A stretch of 64,000 nucleotides of DNA from Nostoc sp. UHCC 0926 (GTDB taxonomy: Bacteria; Cyanobacteriota; Cyanobacteriia; Cyanobacteriales; Nostocaceae). The notes below the pieces were generated by a model that was not told the DNA's origin, did no database searches, and saw only the letters and a list, made by a program, of their open reading frames with translations. Below, one piece after another: positions 8,585 through 17,155 of this stretch. The position numbers and the translations under genes were made by a program. The DNA lies in NCBI RefSeq assembly GCF_028623165.1, contig NZ_CP117771.1:62001-126000 (forward strand). Reading direction: 5' to 3'. Positions within the stretch are counted from its first letter, which is position 1; the number at the start of each line of letters is the position of its first letter.

Positions 8585-10036
8585 ATGACTCAAACAGCAT
8601 CGAAACAAAGGGTAAAGCCTGCCAATCAGACCAAAAAAACAAGTGTAGCTACTCCTAAAGGCGAAAATGAAGTATCAGCAAATATCCCAGAAATATCTAC
8701 AGGTAAAAAGAAAAAACCTACATCTCCAGATGCTGGTAATTCAACTGAACCTATCTCAAATAAGCGTACTAATAAACATTCTGCCAAATCAGAGTTAAAC
8801 TCTCAACCAGTTATAGAATCAGGAATGGAGGTAATCTGCTCACAAAGTAAATTTCACGATGCGCTCTCTCTAGTTGGTTGTGCTACCCCAGCTAAACCTA
8901 CCCATCCGATTCTTGCTAATGCTCTAATCATTGCAGATATCGAAACACAACAGATACATTTAACTGTTACTGATTTAGCATTAACAATTCAGGCAAGTTT
9001 TGAAGCCCAGGTGTTGCTCAAGGGTGAAATTACTGTGCCAATGGAAATGCTATTTGAGATAGTTAAGCATTGCCCTAATGGTAATATCAACCTCAGTAGC
9101 CAAACTCAAATCATACAGCTTAATAATGAGGATAAGCAAACAAAAATCTGCTCTCTCAGTTTATCTGATGCTGATGGAAAATATGAAATTAGAGGCATTA
9201 GTGCTGAAGAATTTCCACCTAGTTCTACAATTGATTATACTCCCATTGCTCTGCCAACAACAGTTTTCAAAGATGGTTTGAAAGGTGTAATTTATGCTGT
9301 CAGCACTGATGAAAATAAATATATCTTGACCGGAGTTCATATCCAACTTACACAGGAGAAGTTAAAGTTTATTGGTACTGATGGGCATCGAGTCGCAACC
9401 ACTGAACTTTCAACTCAAGGAATTGGTAGAAAACCCCGCAAACAAGTAGAATCTTCAGAGATACAATTTACTATTCCCGGTCGAGTCCTCAAAGAACTAG
9501 CGCGTAACTTGGATGATTCTGTCGAATTCATTAATTTGTTGTATGATGCCGAAAGTAATCGCTTGGGTTTTGCTTGGCAAGATATTATCCTCAGATGTCA
9601 ATGTCTCGAAGGAACTTACCCTGACTGCGAACAGCTATTGGCAAGATTTAGCTTTGACCGAGAAGTAATTCTAGAAAAAGCATTCTTAGTCAAAGCATTA
9701 GAACGCTTATCTGTGTTAACAGACAAAAAAGAGAAAGGTATTTATTTACAGTTTGATGGAAGTTTGCAGCAGCTACGACTATCAATTGAACGGGAGTTTG
9801 GCAAAGGGGATCAGGTTATTGCTGCTCATCTACCATCAGAAATGTCATTGAATATTCAGTTTAACCTCAAGTATTTAGTAGAAGCAGCTAAGGCAATTCC
9901 TAGTTCCGCTATCAAAATGCACTTGCAACAATCAGATCATCCTGCCATGTTGGTTCCTTATGGAGATAGACCAAATCCAGAACTGCAAATGGAAATGCGT
10001 CAATTCTTACTGCCACTGTACACTCTAAATGCTTAA
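8585..10036 (+). CDS. dnaN: DNA polymerase III beta sliding clamp (DnaN paralogue) with N-terminal extension
   Basis: Residues about 80-483 form a three-domain beta clamp. The first domain starts MEVICSQSKFHDALSLVG; the middle domain contains TGVHIQLTQEKLKFIGTDGH, the most conserved clamp signature; and the C-terminal domain ends with a peptide-binding M-P-x-R-like MEMRQFLLPLYTL. The clamp holds polymerase on DNA as a ring dimer. Residues 1-79 are a Lys/Ser/Thr/Pro-rich, probably disordered tail absent from standard clamps (about 370-390 aa). Together with dnaX and holA downstream it suggests a replicon-specific clamp and clamp-loader set. It is probably a second copy beside the chromosomal dnaN. 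Confidence 0.88.
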   Translation: MTQTASKQRVKPANQTKKTSVATPKGENEVSANIPEISTGKKKKPTSPDAGNSTEPISNKRTNKHSAKSELNSQPVIESGMEVICSQSKFHDALSLVGCATPAKPTHPILANALIIADIETQQIHLTVTDLALTIQASFEAQVLLKGEITVPMEMLFEIVKHCPNGNINLSSQTQIIQLNNEDKQTKICSLSLSDADGKYEIRGISAEEFPPSSTIDYTPIALPTTVFKDGLKGVIYAVSTDENKYILTGVHIQLTQEKLKFIGTDGHRVATTELSTQGIGRKPRKQVESSEIQFTIPGRVLKELARNLDDSVEFINLLYDAESNRLGFAWQDIILRCQCLEGTYPDCEQLLARFSFDREVILEKAFLVKALERLSVLTDKKEKGIYLQFDGSLQQLRLSIEREFGKGDQVIAAHLPSEMSLNIQFNLKYLVEAAKAIPSSAIKMHLQQSDHPAMLVPYGDRPNPELQMEMRQFLLPLYTLNA

Positions 10037-10356
10037 GAAATGTTAATCGGAATCTTGAAGTTTTGTAGGGTGTTTTGGATACGAGTGGTGTTTATTTTAG
10101 ACGGGGATTTGAGGAACTCTGGACAAAACTGGACAACATGAACGAAAATCCTCGATTTTGACAAATAGAAACTGTGCATTTTGGCGGTAGATATCGACTA
10201 TTTGCCACCAAAATGCCAAAGTTATCCAGCTTTATCAAGAAAAAATGAAGCAAAGTAGGGTGCAAGAAGGAAAGATAGAAAAGTATGTTTTAGAATCTAA
10301 TTGTCACCCAATATGGTAAACACTTTACAATCAGAGTATTACTCAATAGTTCCACC
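10037..10356. promoter_or_regulatory. Intergenic region with inverted repeat
   Basis: The 320-bp gap contains a direct doublet (TGGACAAAACTGGACAAC, 10121-10137) and an imperfect inverted repeat with 14-bp arms, GCATTTTGGCGGTA and TGCCACCAAAATGC, at 10176-10189 and 10203-10216. This could be a terminator of dnaN, an operator for xisHI or a protein-binding site; no choice can be made by eye. Confidence 0.4.
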
Positions 10357-10773
10357 ATGCCAGCAAAAGACATATACCATAATGAAGTCAAGAACGCATT
10401 GATAAAAGACGGTTGGACTATCACAGATGATCCTTACTTTATCAAATATGAGGATGCTGAACTCTACGCCGACCTAGCAGCAGAAAAACCAATCGCCGCA
10501 GAACGCCAGGGACGGAAGATTGTTGTAGAAATAAAGAGCTTTGTGGGCAAATCGCTGATGTATGATTTTCATAACGCCCTGGGACAATACATAGTCTATC
10601 GGAAACTCATTCAACTTACTGAGCCAGAATATAAGCTTTATTTAGCTGTTGATGATGTTGTCTATGAGAACTTTTTTCAACGTAAATCTGTACAAGCAGT
10701 CATCAATGAAAATAACCTGCTGTTAATAGTTGTAAATACAGAAAAGGAGGAAATTAAGCAATGGATAAGCTAG
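10357..10773 (+). CDS. xisH: XisH-family protein
   Basis: A 138-residue XisH protein, recognised from MPAKDIYHNEVKNALIKDGW, the nuclease-like core (AERQGRKIVVEIKSF, an E-x-K motif) and NALGQYIVYRKLI. In Anabaena, XisH and XisI control excision of the fdxN element by the XisF recombinase; many stand-alone pairs exist. The fold belongs to the restriction-endonuclease-like group, as the E-x-K pattern suggests. It overlaps xisI by 13 bp. No recombinase gene accompanies it here, so its job in this window is unknown. Confidence 0.9.
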   Translation: MPAKDIYHNEVKNALIKDGWTITDDPYFIKYEDAELYADLAAEKPIAAERQGRKIVVEIKSFVGKSLMYDFHNALGQYIVYRKLIQLTEPEYKLYLAVDDVVYENFFQRKSVQAVINENNLLLIVVNTEKEEIKQWIS

Positions 10774-11114
10774 AACAATACCGCAATGCTATCAAGAAGA
10801 TATTGACTGAGTATTGCGAAACTACTAATACTCAAGTTATAAAAAATGCGGGAATTGAAGTAAGCGATCGCTTGGCTTTTGATGAAACAAGAGATCAATA
10901 TCTTTGGTTTCGGTTCGGCTGGGATGACAAAAAGCAAATCCAGTATATCATCATTTATCTCTGCATTAAAAACGGCAAAGTTTGGGTGGAAGAAGATGCA
11001 ACTAATTTATGCGTTGTTGATGATTTGCTATCAGCCGGAATACCCCAAGCCGATATTGTTTTGGGTTTCCATCATCCCAGTAAACGAGGTTTAACAGAAT
11101 TCGCTACTGCTTAA
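10761..11114 (+). CDS. xisI: XisI-family protein
   Basis: A 117-residue XisI protein beginning MDKLEQYRNAIKKILTEY, with the conserved WFRFGWDDKKQIQ, KVWVEEDAT and the ending VLGFHHPSKRGLTEFA. XisI partners XisH in the fdxN-element excision control system. The start lies inside the end of xisH, with an AAAGGAGG ribosome binding site at 10743-10750 inside the upstream gene, so the two are translationally coupled. Confidence 0.9.
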   Translation: MDKLEQYRNAIKKILTEYCETTNTQVIKNAGIEVSDRLAFDETRDQYLWFRFGWDDKKQIQYIIIYLCIKNGKVWVEEDATNLCVVDDLLSAGIPQADIVLGFHHPSKRGLTEFATA

Positions 11115-11351
11115 GGAGGCAAGGAAAAAAGATAAATTTAGCGTTTTATGATCCAAGAATATGAATTCTAAAATGGCTATAGCTCGGTTGTAAATTCCAT
11201 AAACTTCTCCACCTGTTTCAACGTTTAAATAATTAGGTGTACTCAACTTCTGATATCGGTAAATCTTACTGGGAACGGTTGAGCAAATCAGCCTACTTTG
11301 GAGTCCAAATTACACCCCCTTAACAGGGGTAAGGGCGACAACTTAAGGTTA

Positions 11352-12797
11352 ATGAATCCTATGTCTACAGTTGCCCTACATCAAAAATATCGACCCCAGA
11401 CAATAGCCGAATTAGTTGGACAGCCTTACATCAAAACTGCTCTGACTAATGCTGTAAAACACTTACAAATTGCACCAGCTTATTTATTCACAGGTTCTAG
11501 AGGCACAGGTAAAACTTCAACTGCTCGGATATTTGCTAAATCCCTCAACTGCCTCAACACTACAAAACCAACTGACCAACCTTGTGGTATTTGTCAATCC
11601 TGCCGTTCAATTGAAACCAGTAATAGCCTAGATGTCAGTGAAATTGATGCTGCTTCTAATAATGGTGTAGATGATGCCCGTGCTTTAATTGAGCGCAGTA
11701 CCTTAGTACCTGTTGCAGGACGTTACCGAATTTTTATTCTCGATGAGTGCCATTGTCTAACCGGTAACGCCTTCAATGCCTTACTTAAGTGTATTGAAGA
11801 ACCACCACCTCATGTAATATTCATTCTCTGCACAACAGAATTGCACAAGGTATTACCTACCATTGTCAGCCGTTGTCAGGTGTTTAATTTCCGCACTTTA
11901 TCTGTTCAGGCAATTGTGCAGCACCTCGGTATTGTAGCAGATGCAGAATCTATTTCTATTGATGATCAGGCACTAACAGCGATCGCTCGACTCAGCGATG
12001 GTGGACTCAGAGATGCACTGCAATTACTGGGTCAGGTGAGTCTTTTAGATGAAGATATCACTGCTAATCATGTCATGGAAATCGCTGGTGGTGTGACAGA
12101 AACAGAATTAATGTCAATTTTACAGGCAATATCCACCAACAACACCTTTAACTTGCTGCAAGTAGCAAGACTTCTAGTGGACTCTGGTAAAACACCCAAA
12201 TTGATTCTCTCTAATTTACTGCAAACATACCGAGATTTACTGATTATCAAGTCTGTACCCAAAGAGCAATCCCTGCTAACTGGTTGTGTTAGCTATGCTC
12301 AACTCAAGGCTTTAGCAAATCACTGGAATTTCGAGACGCTTAACTTGTCCCTAGCAGAGTTACAAAAAGCAGAAAACTATCTTCGGTACACAGTAAATGC
12401 TGCTGTGTGGCTAGAAGTTTGCTTACTGAACCTGATACCCAGTTTATTGCCTGTCAGTGCAACCAAGACGCTAACTGTTAAACCTGTAAATGACAAAGGG
12501 CATGATAGCAAATTGTTACCAGCAGTTGCAGCCAATACCGCTAACCTGGCTCAAATTTGGCTTTCTGTGATGGATACAGCTAAACCCAGCAATCAAAAGC
12601 TGTTGGCTCATGCAAATCTCGTTAAATTGCAAGGTGACAAGGCGATTTTAGAGGTTACACCAGCTTACCTGAATAAGTTTGAGAGTAGTAAAGAAGCGAT
12701 CGCTAAAATGCTGCAACGAGCTACCCAAAGTCAACAACCAATGACTGTATTAATTAAAACTGCCAACAAGAGCAGTAACGGGAGGGTAAAAGCATGA
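11352..12797 (+). CDS. dnaX: DNA polymerase III gamma/tau clamp-loader subunit
   Basis: An AAA+ clamp-loader ATPase of about 481 residues from the chosen ATG, preceded by TTAAGG. Motifs are HQKYRPQTIAELVGQ at the start, Walker A GSRGTGKT (about 50), a zinc-binding cysteine set ending PCGICQSC (about 62-78), Walker B ILDECHCL and the sensor segment CTTELHKVLPTIVSRC. Domain III and a short C-terminal region follow (to 481). It loads the sliding clamp with the delta subunit, whose gene overlaps the stop by 4 bp. The frame also opens upstream at 11298 (TTG), but those residues do not match DnaX. No conspicuous slippery A-run for a gamma product was seen. Confidence 0.92.
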   Translation: MNPMSTVALHQKYRPQTIAELVGQPYIKTALTNAVKHLQIAPAYLFTGSRGTGKTSTARIFAKSLNCLNTTKPTDQPCGICQSCRSIETSNSLDVSEIDAASNNGVDDARALIERSTLVPVAGRYRIFILDECHCLTGNAFNALLKCIEEPPPHVIFILCTTELHKVLPTIVSRCQVFNFRTLSVQAIVQHLGIVADAESISIDDQALTAIARLSDGGLRDALQLLGQVSLLDEDITANHVMEIAGGVTETELMSILQAISTNNTFNLLQVARLLVDSGKTPKLILSNLLQTYRDLLIIKSVPKEQSLLTGCVSYAQLKALANHWNFETLNLSLAELQKAENYLRYTVNAAVWLEVCLLNLIPSLLPVSATKTLTVKPVNDKGHDSKLLPAVAANTANLAQIWLSVMDTAKPSNQKLLAHANLVKLQGDKAILEVTPAYLNKFESSKEAIAKMLQRATQSQQPMTVLIKTANKSSNGRVKA

Positions 12798-13756
12798 TTG
12801 TCTTGCTCACAGGTGACGACCAACACGCCATCCAGGAACAGCTAAACCAATACAAAGCAGAGATTGATGCTCAATGGCTCACACTTTGCTATCACAGATT
12901 TCCAGCCGATCACCTTGACCGAGCTATCAGCGTAGCTCGCACTTGTTCCCTGACAGGTGGTAAAAAACTGGTGATTGTGGAAAATTGCCACCTCAAGCAG
13001 TGGGGTGATACTGAGTTAGAAACCTTACAGCAGCTTGTTCAAGTGCCTGAATTTACAATTTTGGTGTTTGTCGCCACCACTATAGATAAGCGGCTAAAGA
13101 TTTACAAACATATTGTCAAGTATGCCAAGTTGTTTGAGTTTCCATTGATACCACCTTGGCGTAGTGATTTGATCGAAAAAGCGATCGCTACTCAGGCGAA
13201 AAAAATCAAGCTGGTGCTGTCAAAGGGTGCAGTGGAATATCTAGCAGAAGCAATTGGTAACGACATGACCCATGCAGCCACAGAGTTACGCAAACTGTAT
13301 ATTTATGGTAAGGGCAGACAACTTGAGCTTGCAGAAGTAAAAGAGTTAGTGCCATGTCAGACTCAGAATAGCCTACAACTGGCATCTGCTATTCGCCAAG
13401 GAGAAAGTAATCAGGTTTTGCACCTGCTGGATGATTTACTGTCACGCTCGGAACCATTAATGGTGATTATTGCTACTCTCCTAACGCAGTTTAGAACTTG
13501 GCTGTGGGTTAAATCTGCGATTGTTTCTGGAGTTAAGAAAGATAGTGAATTAGCTCAACTATGCAATATCAGCAATCCTAATCGCATTTACTATTTGCGT
13601 CAGGAGGTAGCAAATACAAGCATCAACGCTTTAGCTAAAGCAGTAACTATGATGCTGGATTTGGAGTTGTCTATTAAGAGAGGTGCTGAAGCGAAGAATT
13701 TATTACCAACAATTCTTAGTCTTAGTAGTAAATTCCAGTTAACTCCAACAATGTAA
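12794..13756 (+). CDS. holA: DNA polymerase III delta subunit
   Basis: A 320-residue HolA-type protein. The N-terminal Rossmann-like region begins MIVLLTGDDQHAIQEQL. The middle contains CSLTGGKKLVIVENCH, and the C-terminal helical collar holds NSLQLASAIRQGES and EPLMVIIATLLTQFR, typical of delta subunits. Delta opens the clamp ring inside the loader. Start and dnaX stop overlap as ATGA, giving coupled translation and fixed stoichiometry. The protein is slightly shorter than many HolA proteins. With dnaN and dnaX it forms a near-complete clamp and loader set lacking a visible delta-prime. Confidence 0.85.
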   Translation: MIVLLTGDDQHAIQEQLNQYKAEIDAQWLTLCYHRFPADHLDRAISVARTCSLTGGKKLVIVENCHLKQWGDTELETLQQLVQVPEFTILVFVATTIDKRLKIYKHIVKYAKLFEFPLIPPWRSDLIEKAIATQAKKIKLVLSKGAVEYLAEAIGNDMTHAATELRKLYIYGKGRQLELAEVKELVPCQTQNSLQLASAIRQGESNQVLHLLDDLLSRSEPLMVIIATLLTQFRTWLWVKSAIVSGVKKDSELAQLCNISNPNRIYYLRQEVANTSINALAKAVTMMLDLELSIKRGAEAKNLLPTILSLSSKFQLTPTM

Positions 13757-13864
13757 ACTTAGTAAACTTAACTGATAATCTGGGATTTTATATTGAATTA
13801 AAATGTACTATCAATTTAAAATCTCAAATTAACTTTTTACTGGGATCTTAATTTTTGGCTCTTG

Positions 13865-13898
13865 AAAGGTAAGGGCTGAAACCCCTATTCTTACCTTT
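13865..13898 (+). terminator. Hairpin after holA
   Basis: Arms AAAGGTAAG and CTTACCTTT with a 16-nt loop, followed by TATTTTC, suit a terminator for the plus-strand replication genes. A related stretch ending in the shared text AAAAGTTTGTGGTTTACTG recurs at 58425-58445. Confidence 0.5.
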
Positions 13899-13955
13899 AT
13901 TTTCAAAAGTTTGTGGTTTACTGATAATTTCGCCAACCTTATCGGGTAGAACCAA

Positions 13956-13976
13956 AAGCACGAAACTCCCGTGCTT
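13956..13976 (-). terminator. Hairpin after the CIS ATPase gene
   Basis: Arms AAGCACG and CGTGCTT with a 7-nt loop lie 17 bp beyond the stop of the last CIS gene and are followed, on the minus strand, by TTTGG. This is a likely end of the long CIS transcript facing the plus-strand holA terminator. Confidence 0.5.
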
Positions 13977-13992
13977 CTAGCCAGGTAGAGGG

Positions 13993-16179
13993 TCAACCTA
14001 ACCGCTCATACTCGCCAAACTCTCCTTGTGAAACTATCTTACCCATTTTTTGGTACTCCCGCCGCGTAGCCGAGATTAGGTGATTCATGCCGATCCCTCC
14101 GCCATCATCTGCTGCGAGGAAGGCAGATGCTAGGGCGATGTTGCGAATGTTACCTCCAGCAATCTCGAAGCGTTGTGCCATGAAATCTAAATCCAAATCT
14201 GGGCTGCGGGGAGTAGTTTTGGGGAAGATTTGCTCCCAGATGCGGCGGCGCTCTTTTTTGTTGGGGAAAGGAAATTCTATACTAAAGTGCATCCGTCTGA
14301 CGAAGGCATCGTCCATATTTTTGCGTAAGTTTGTTGCCAAAATCACAACTCCCTGATATTCTTCCATCCTCTGCAATAAATAGCTAACTTCGATGTTGGC
14401 GTAGCGATCGTGGGAGTCTCTGACTTCGCTACGTTTACCAAAGAGCGCGTCGGCTTCATCGAAAAACAGGATGGCGTTGCTAGTTTGAGCTTCGTCAAAA
14501 ATACTAGACAGATTTTTTTCGGTTTCGCCAATATACTTGCTAACTACGCTCGATAAATCTATTTTGTAAAGAGCCAAGCCTAATTCTCCAGCAATAATAC
14601 CAGCAGACATAGTTTTGCCTGTGCCAGGAAGTCCGGCGAAGAAAACGTTTACTCCCTTACCCAAAGCTAGTTTGCCATCGAAGCCCCATTCATCGTAAAT
14701 TAAAGTGCGGTACTTGACGGAATTACAGATTTCTCGTAGCATCTGCATCTGTTCTGAAGGCAGAATTATGTCGCTCCAGTTGTAATGTGGGTTGATTTTA
14801 GTGGCTAGATTGCTCAATTTACGGTTAGACTGCAAACGACAGCCAGCATAAATATCTGCCATTGTCAACTTTTGCTGCTGTGGATCGCGCCAATGGGCTA
14901 TATTCCTAGCAGTAGCTGTTGCGTCTTCGATTTGACCGCCACTGAAGCGGAATTTACTGGCTAAGATATTTAAGTCTGTTTCAGAGCCGTAACCTGTTTC
15001 ACCTTTGAGGCTCTTTTGCCACAGTTGCACCCGTTCGGCATTGGTCGGGGTGGAAAATTCAACTCGCAAAAAGGGAATATCTTGTAAGGCATCTACTGGT
15101 TCCCAGGTAACTTCTCCGGCGAGAAAAGTCAGTAAGCTGGCTTCTTCCAACTGTTGTATGAGTGATTCCAATCGCGCCTGTTTATCATCTTCCAACAAAC
15201 GGTCAAAGCCTTTCCAGTAGAGAGCCGCTCCTTGCAAACGAGCCTCACGACAAACCAAACTTATGGCTGTCTCAAATGCTACAGCTTCCGCGTTTAACAA
15301 CCGTTCTCCATCGACAATCAACAACCCCATATCAACTTCCCGGCACAGCGCCTCCGCAGTTGCTTGCTTGCCTACACCGTAGGTTCCTTGGAAATAGAAT
15401 ATACATCCGTCTGTTAGAGCTTGTTGTTCTTGAGTTAATAGCCGCAAGCGTTGCTTTATCTCAGTTGGTAATAACAGTTCTTCTAACTTGACTCGCGGTA
15501 ACTTATATTTAGTATAAATACTGATTTTGGAGTCAATTTCGTCAATGTTAAGTAGGTAATTGACTATTCGCTCGCTGATTTTGAGATACTTACTTAAAAG
15601 TGGTGGTTGCTGTGCGGATGGGTCATCGCCTAAATTTAGTAAGTTATGTTTTATTAGAGGGGCACTGGGAATAAAACGCTGGCGTGCCGCTATTTTGGCT
15701 TCTAAGGAAGGACACAGTAAATTCAATACTAAATCGACGCTGGGACGCTTTTTGGTGACATCACTTTGCAGATAAGAGTAAAGGCTTTCGTAACGTAAAT
15801 CTAGTTCTGGGGCAAAACAAATCAGGAGGATGTTAATATCAATAGCGCTAAGATGAAAACTGCGGGCTAATTCCTCTAAGCGTAGAGTAATACCTTGTTG
15901 GATACTAGCTGCTTTGCGCTCTCGAATATTTGTAGATAGTTCCTCAAAGACAGCTTGAACTTCATCGTCAGTGAAAGGAGTAGTTGCTGTTGCCCAACGC
16001 GGCTGACCGATTGGTTTTGCGAGTAATTCCTCTAGCTCGTTTTCAGATATATAAAGTCCTTGGAATGCTGTATCGGTTGATTGGTTATGCTGTAAGCGTT
16101 GAAGCTGGACTTGAATCAGCAAATCAATCCGTTCGAGTTCTGCCAAAATATGTTGTAGTGAGTTAGCGTAATATTCCAT
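13993..16179 (-). CDS. CIS-associated AAA+ ATPase (Afp15-like)
   Basis: A 728-residue ATPase. The C-terminal AAA+ module is intact: Walker A GLPGTGKT (about 515-522), Walker B AILFFDEADALFG (about 567-579), a VILATNLRKNMDDAF sensor region and FVRRMHFSIEF with arginine fingers. An upstream degenerate ATPase-like segment carries GTYGVGKQ (about 261-268) in place of a full Walker A. This two-part architecture is the one found in Afp15-type ATPases that end eCIS/PVC clusters and are needed for assembly. It is the last gene of the operon and is followed by a hairpin. The 102-bp gap to the preceding gene is AT rich. Confidence 0.88.
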   Translation of the reverse strand: MEYYANSLQHILAELERIDLLIQVQLQRLQHNQSTDTAFQGLYISENELEELLAKPIGQPRWATATTPFTDDEVQAVFEELSTNIRERKAASIQQGITLRLEELARSFHLSAIDINILLICFAPELDLRYESLYSYLQSDVTKKRPSVDLVLNLLCPSLEAKIAARQRFIPSAPLIKHNLLNLGDDPSAQQPPLLSKYLKISERIVNYLLNIDEIDSKISIYTKYKLPRVKLEELLLPTEIKQRLRLLTQEQQALTDGCIFYFQGTYGVGKQATAEALCREVDMGLLIVDGERLLNAEAVAFETAISLVCREARLQGAALYWKGFDRLLEDDKQARLESLIQQLEEASLLTFLAGEVTWEPVDALQDIPFLRVEFSTPTNAERVQLWQKSLKGETGYGSETDLNILASKFRFSGGQIEDATATARNIAHWRDPQQQKLTMADIYAGCRLQSNRKLSNLATKINPHYNWSDIILPSEQMQMLREICNSVKYRTLIYDEWGFDGKLALGKGVNVFFAGLPGTGKTMSAGIIAGELGLALYKIDLSSVVSKYIGETEKNLSSIFDEAQTSNAILFFDEADALFGKRSEVRDSHDRYANIEVSYLLQRMEEYQGVVILATNLRKNMDDAFVRRMHFSIEFPFPNKKERRRIWEQIFPKTTPRSPDLDLDFMAQRFEIAGGNIRNIALASAFLAADDGGGIGMNHLISATRREYQKMGKIVSQGEFGEYERLG

Positions 16180-16281
16180 AATTAGGATAACTTTTAATAT
16201 ATATTTTTGTTAATTTATCAATATTTATTTGTAAAACTTTACTCAAATAATTGCTAGCTTTATCAACTAACTTTTAAGGGT

Positions 16282-16896
16282 TTATTGTTGTTCATCTTCA
16301 AGCGGTGTTTGGGTTTCTGAATCAAAATCGCCGCCAGCAAATGAGCGAAGACCACGGGATTTAAAGGATTGAGCGATCGCATTTCGTGCCTTTTCGCTAT
16401 ATTCTTGGTTTTGCTGTTCTTCTGAGGGTTTTTCTTGTTCAATAAACAAGTCTTTGCCCAATGATGTGATGATTTCATCAATTTTCTGTCCAACTAACTC
16501 AGGGGACTGGTCGATTTGGTCGGTAAATTCCCGCAGTTGGCTGACAATTTCTTGGAGGTACTGCTCTATTTTTGAGGAAGAGAATAACTCTTGCAACTTT
16601 TTGGGGAGTTCCTTTTCTATCTCTTCGTTGACTTCAATTCCCTGTGCTTGCAAAGTTTTGCGTAGGGAACGCAAACGCGCACGGGCAGCTTTAACTTTGG
16701 CAGGTTTTTTAGAGGTGGAGTCACTGACAAATTCTTTTAACCCAGTATAGAGATTGAGAAAAGCGGCTTGGGCGGCTTCTGGATTGTTTTGCAGTTCTTC
16801 AGGGGTGAAACCTAAGAGTGTGGAGATCAGGGTTTGGGCTGTTTGGGTTTGGTCAGATGATGGATCTGGTTGTGGTGTCTGCGTTGGGGAAGTCAT
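16282..16896 (-). CDS. Hypothetical helical CIS-operon protein, 204 aa
   Basis: I do not recognise a family. The N-terminus is Pro/Gln/Thr rich (MTSPTQTPQPDPSSDQTQ). Residues about 25-150 are amphipathic helices (GFTPEELQNNPEAAQAAFL, KIEQYLQEIVSQLREFTD) and the C-terminus is acidic. There is no signal peptide or membrane segment. It lies between the putative effector and the AAA+ ATPase in the same orientation. It could be an effector chaperone or a small tail component, but the position is the only support. The 258-bp spacer toward the effector gene contains no clear gene. Confidence 0.6.
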   Translation of the reverse strand: MTSPTQTPQPDPSSDQTQTAQTLISTLLGFTPEELQNNPEAAQAAFLNLYTGLKEFVSDSTSKKPAKVKAARARLRSLRKTLQAQGIEVNEEIEKELPKKLQELFSSSKIEQYLQEIVSQLREFTDQIDQSPELVGQKIDEIITSLGKDLFIEQEKPSEEQQNQEYSEKARNAIAQSFKSRGLRSFAGGDFDSETQTPLEDEQQ

Positions 16897-17155
16897 GAGG
16901 TTGCAAAAAGTAGTTTTTGTTTACTTTATTTCGGATTGAAGGTGGTTTTTTGCGTCTGAATTCTGTGATTTGAAAGGGGGTAAATGCTGTTGAAAAAATT
17001 TTTTGTTGCCAGTCAGCGCGATGTGAGTGAAGTCTCCACTTGGAAGTTCTTAGTTTTTGGGAATAATAAAGTAACAAGTATGCGTGAGATCAGTCCAAAT
17101 AAAATGACGAAAAACTAAAGACACTAACGTTTTGCAAGACAACCTTTTTTATTTG

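Noticed and set aside
10357-11114. Toxin-antitoxin pair
   Set aside because: Both proteins match XisH and XisI clearly, so the excision-control assignment is preferred, although some workers have linked such pairs to other roles.
13757-13992. Small gene between holA and the CIS ATPase
   Set aside because: Only two hairpins and no convincing open frame.
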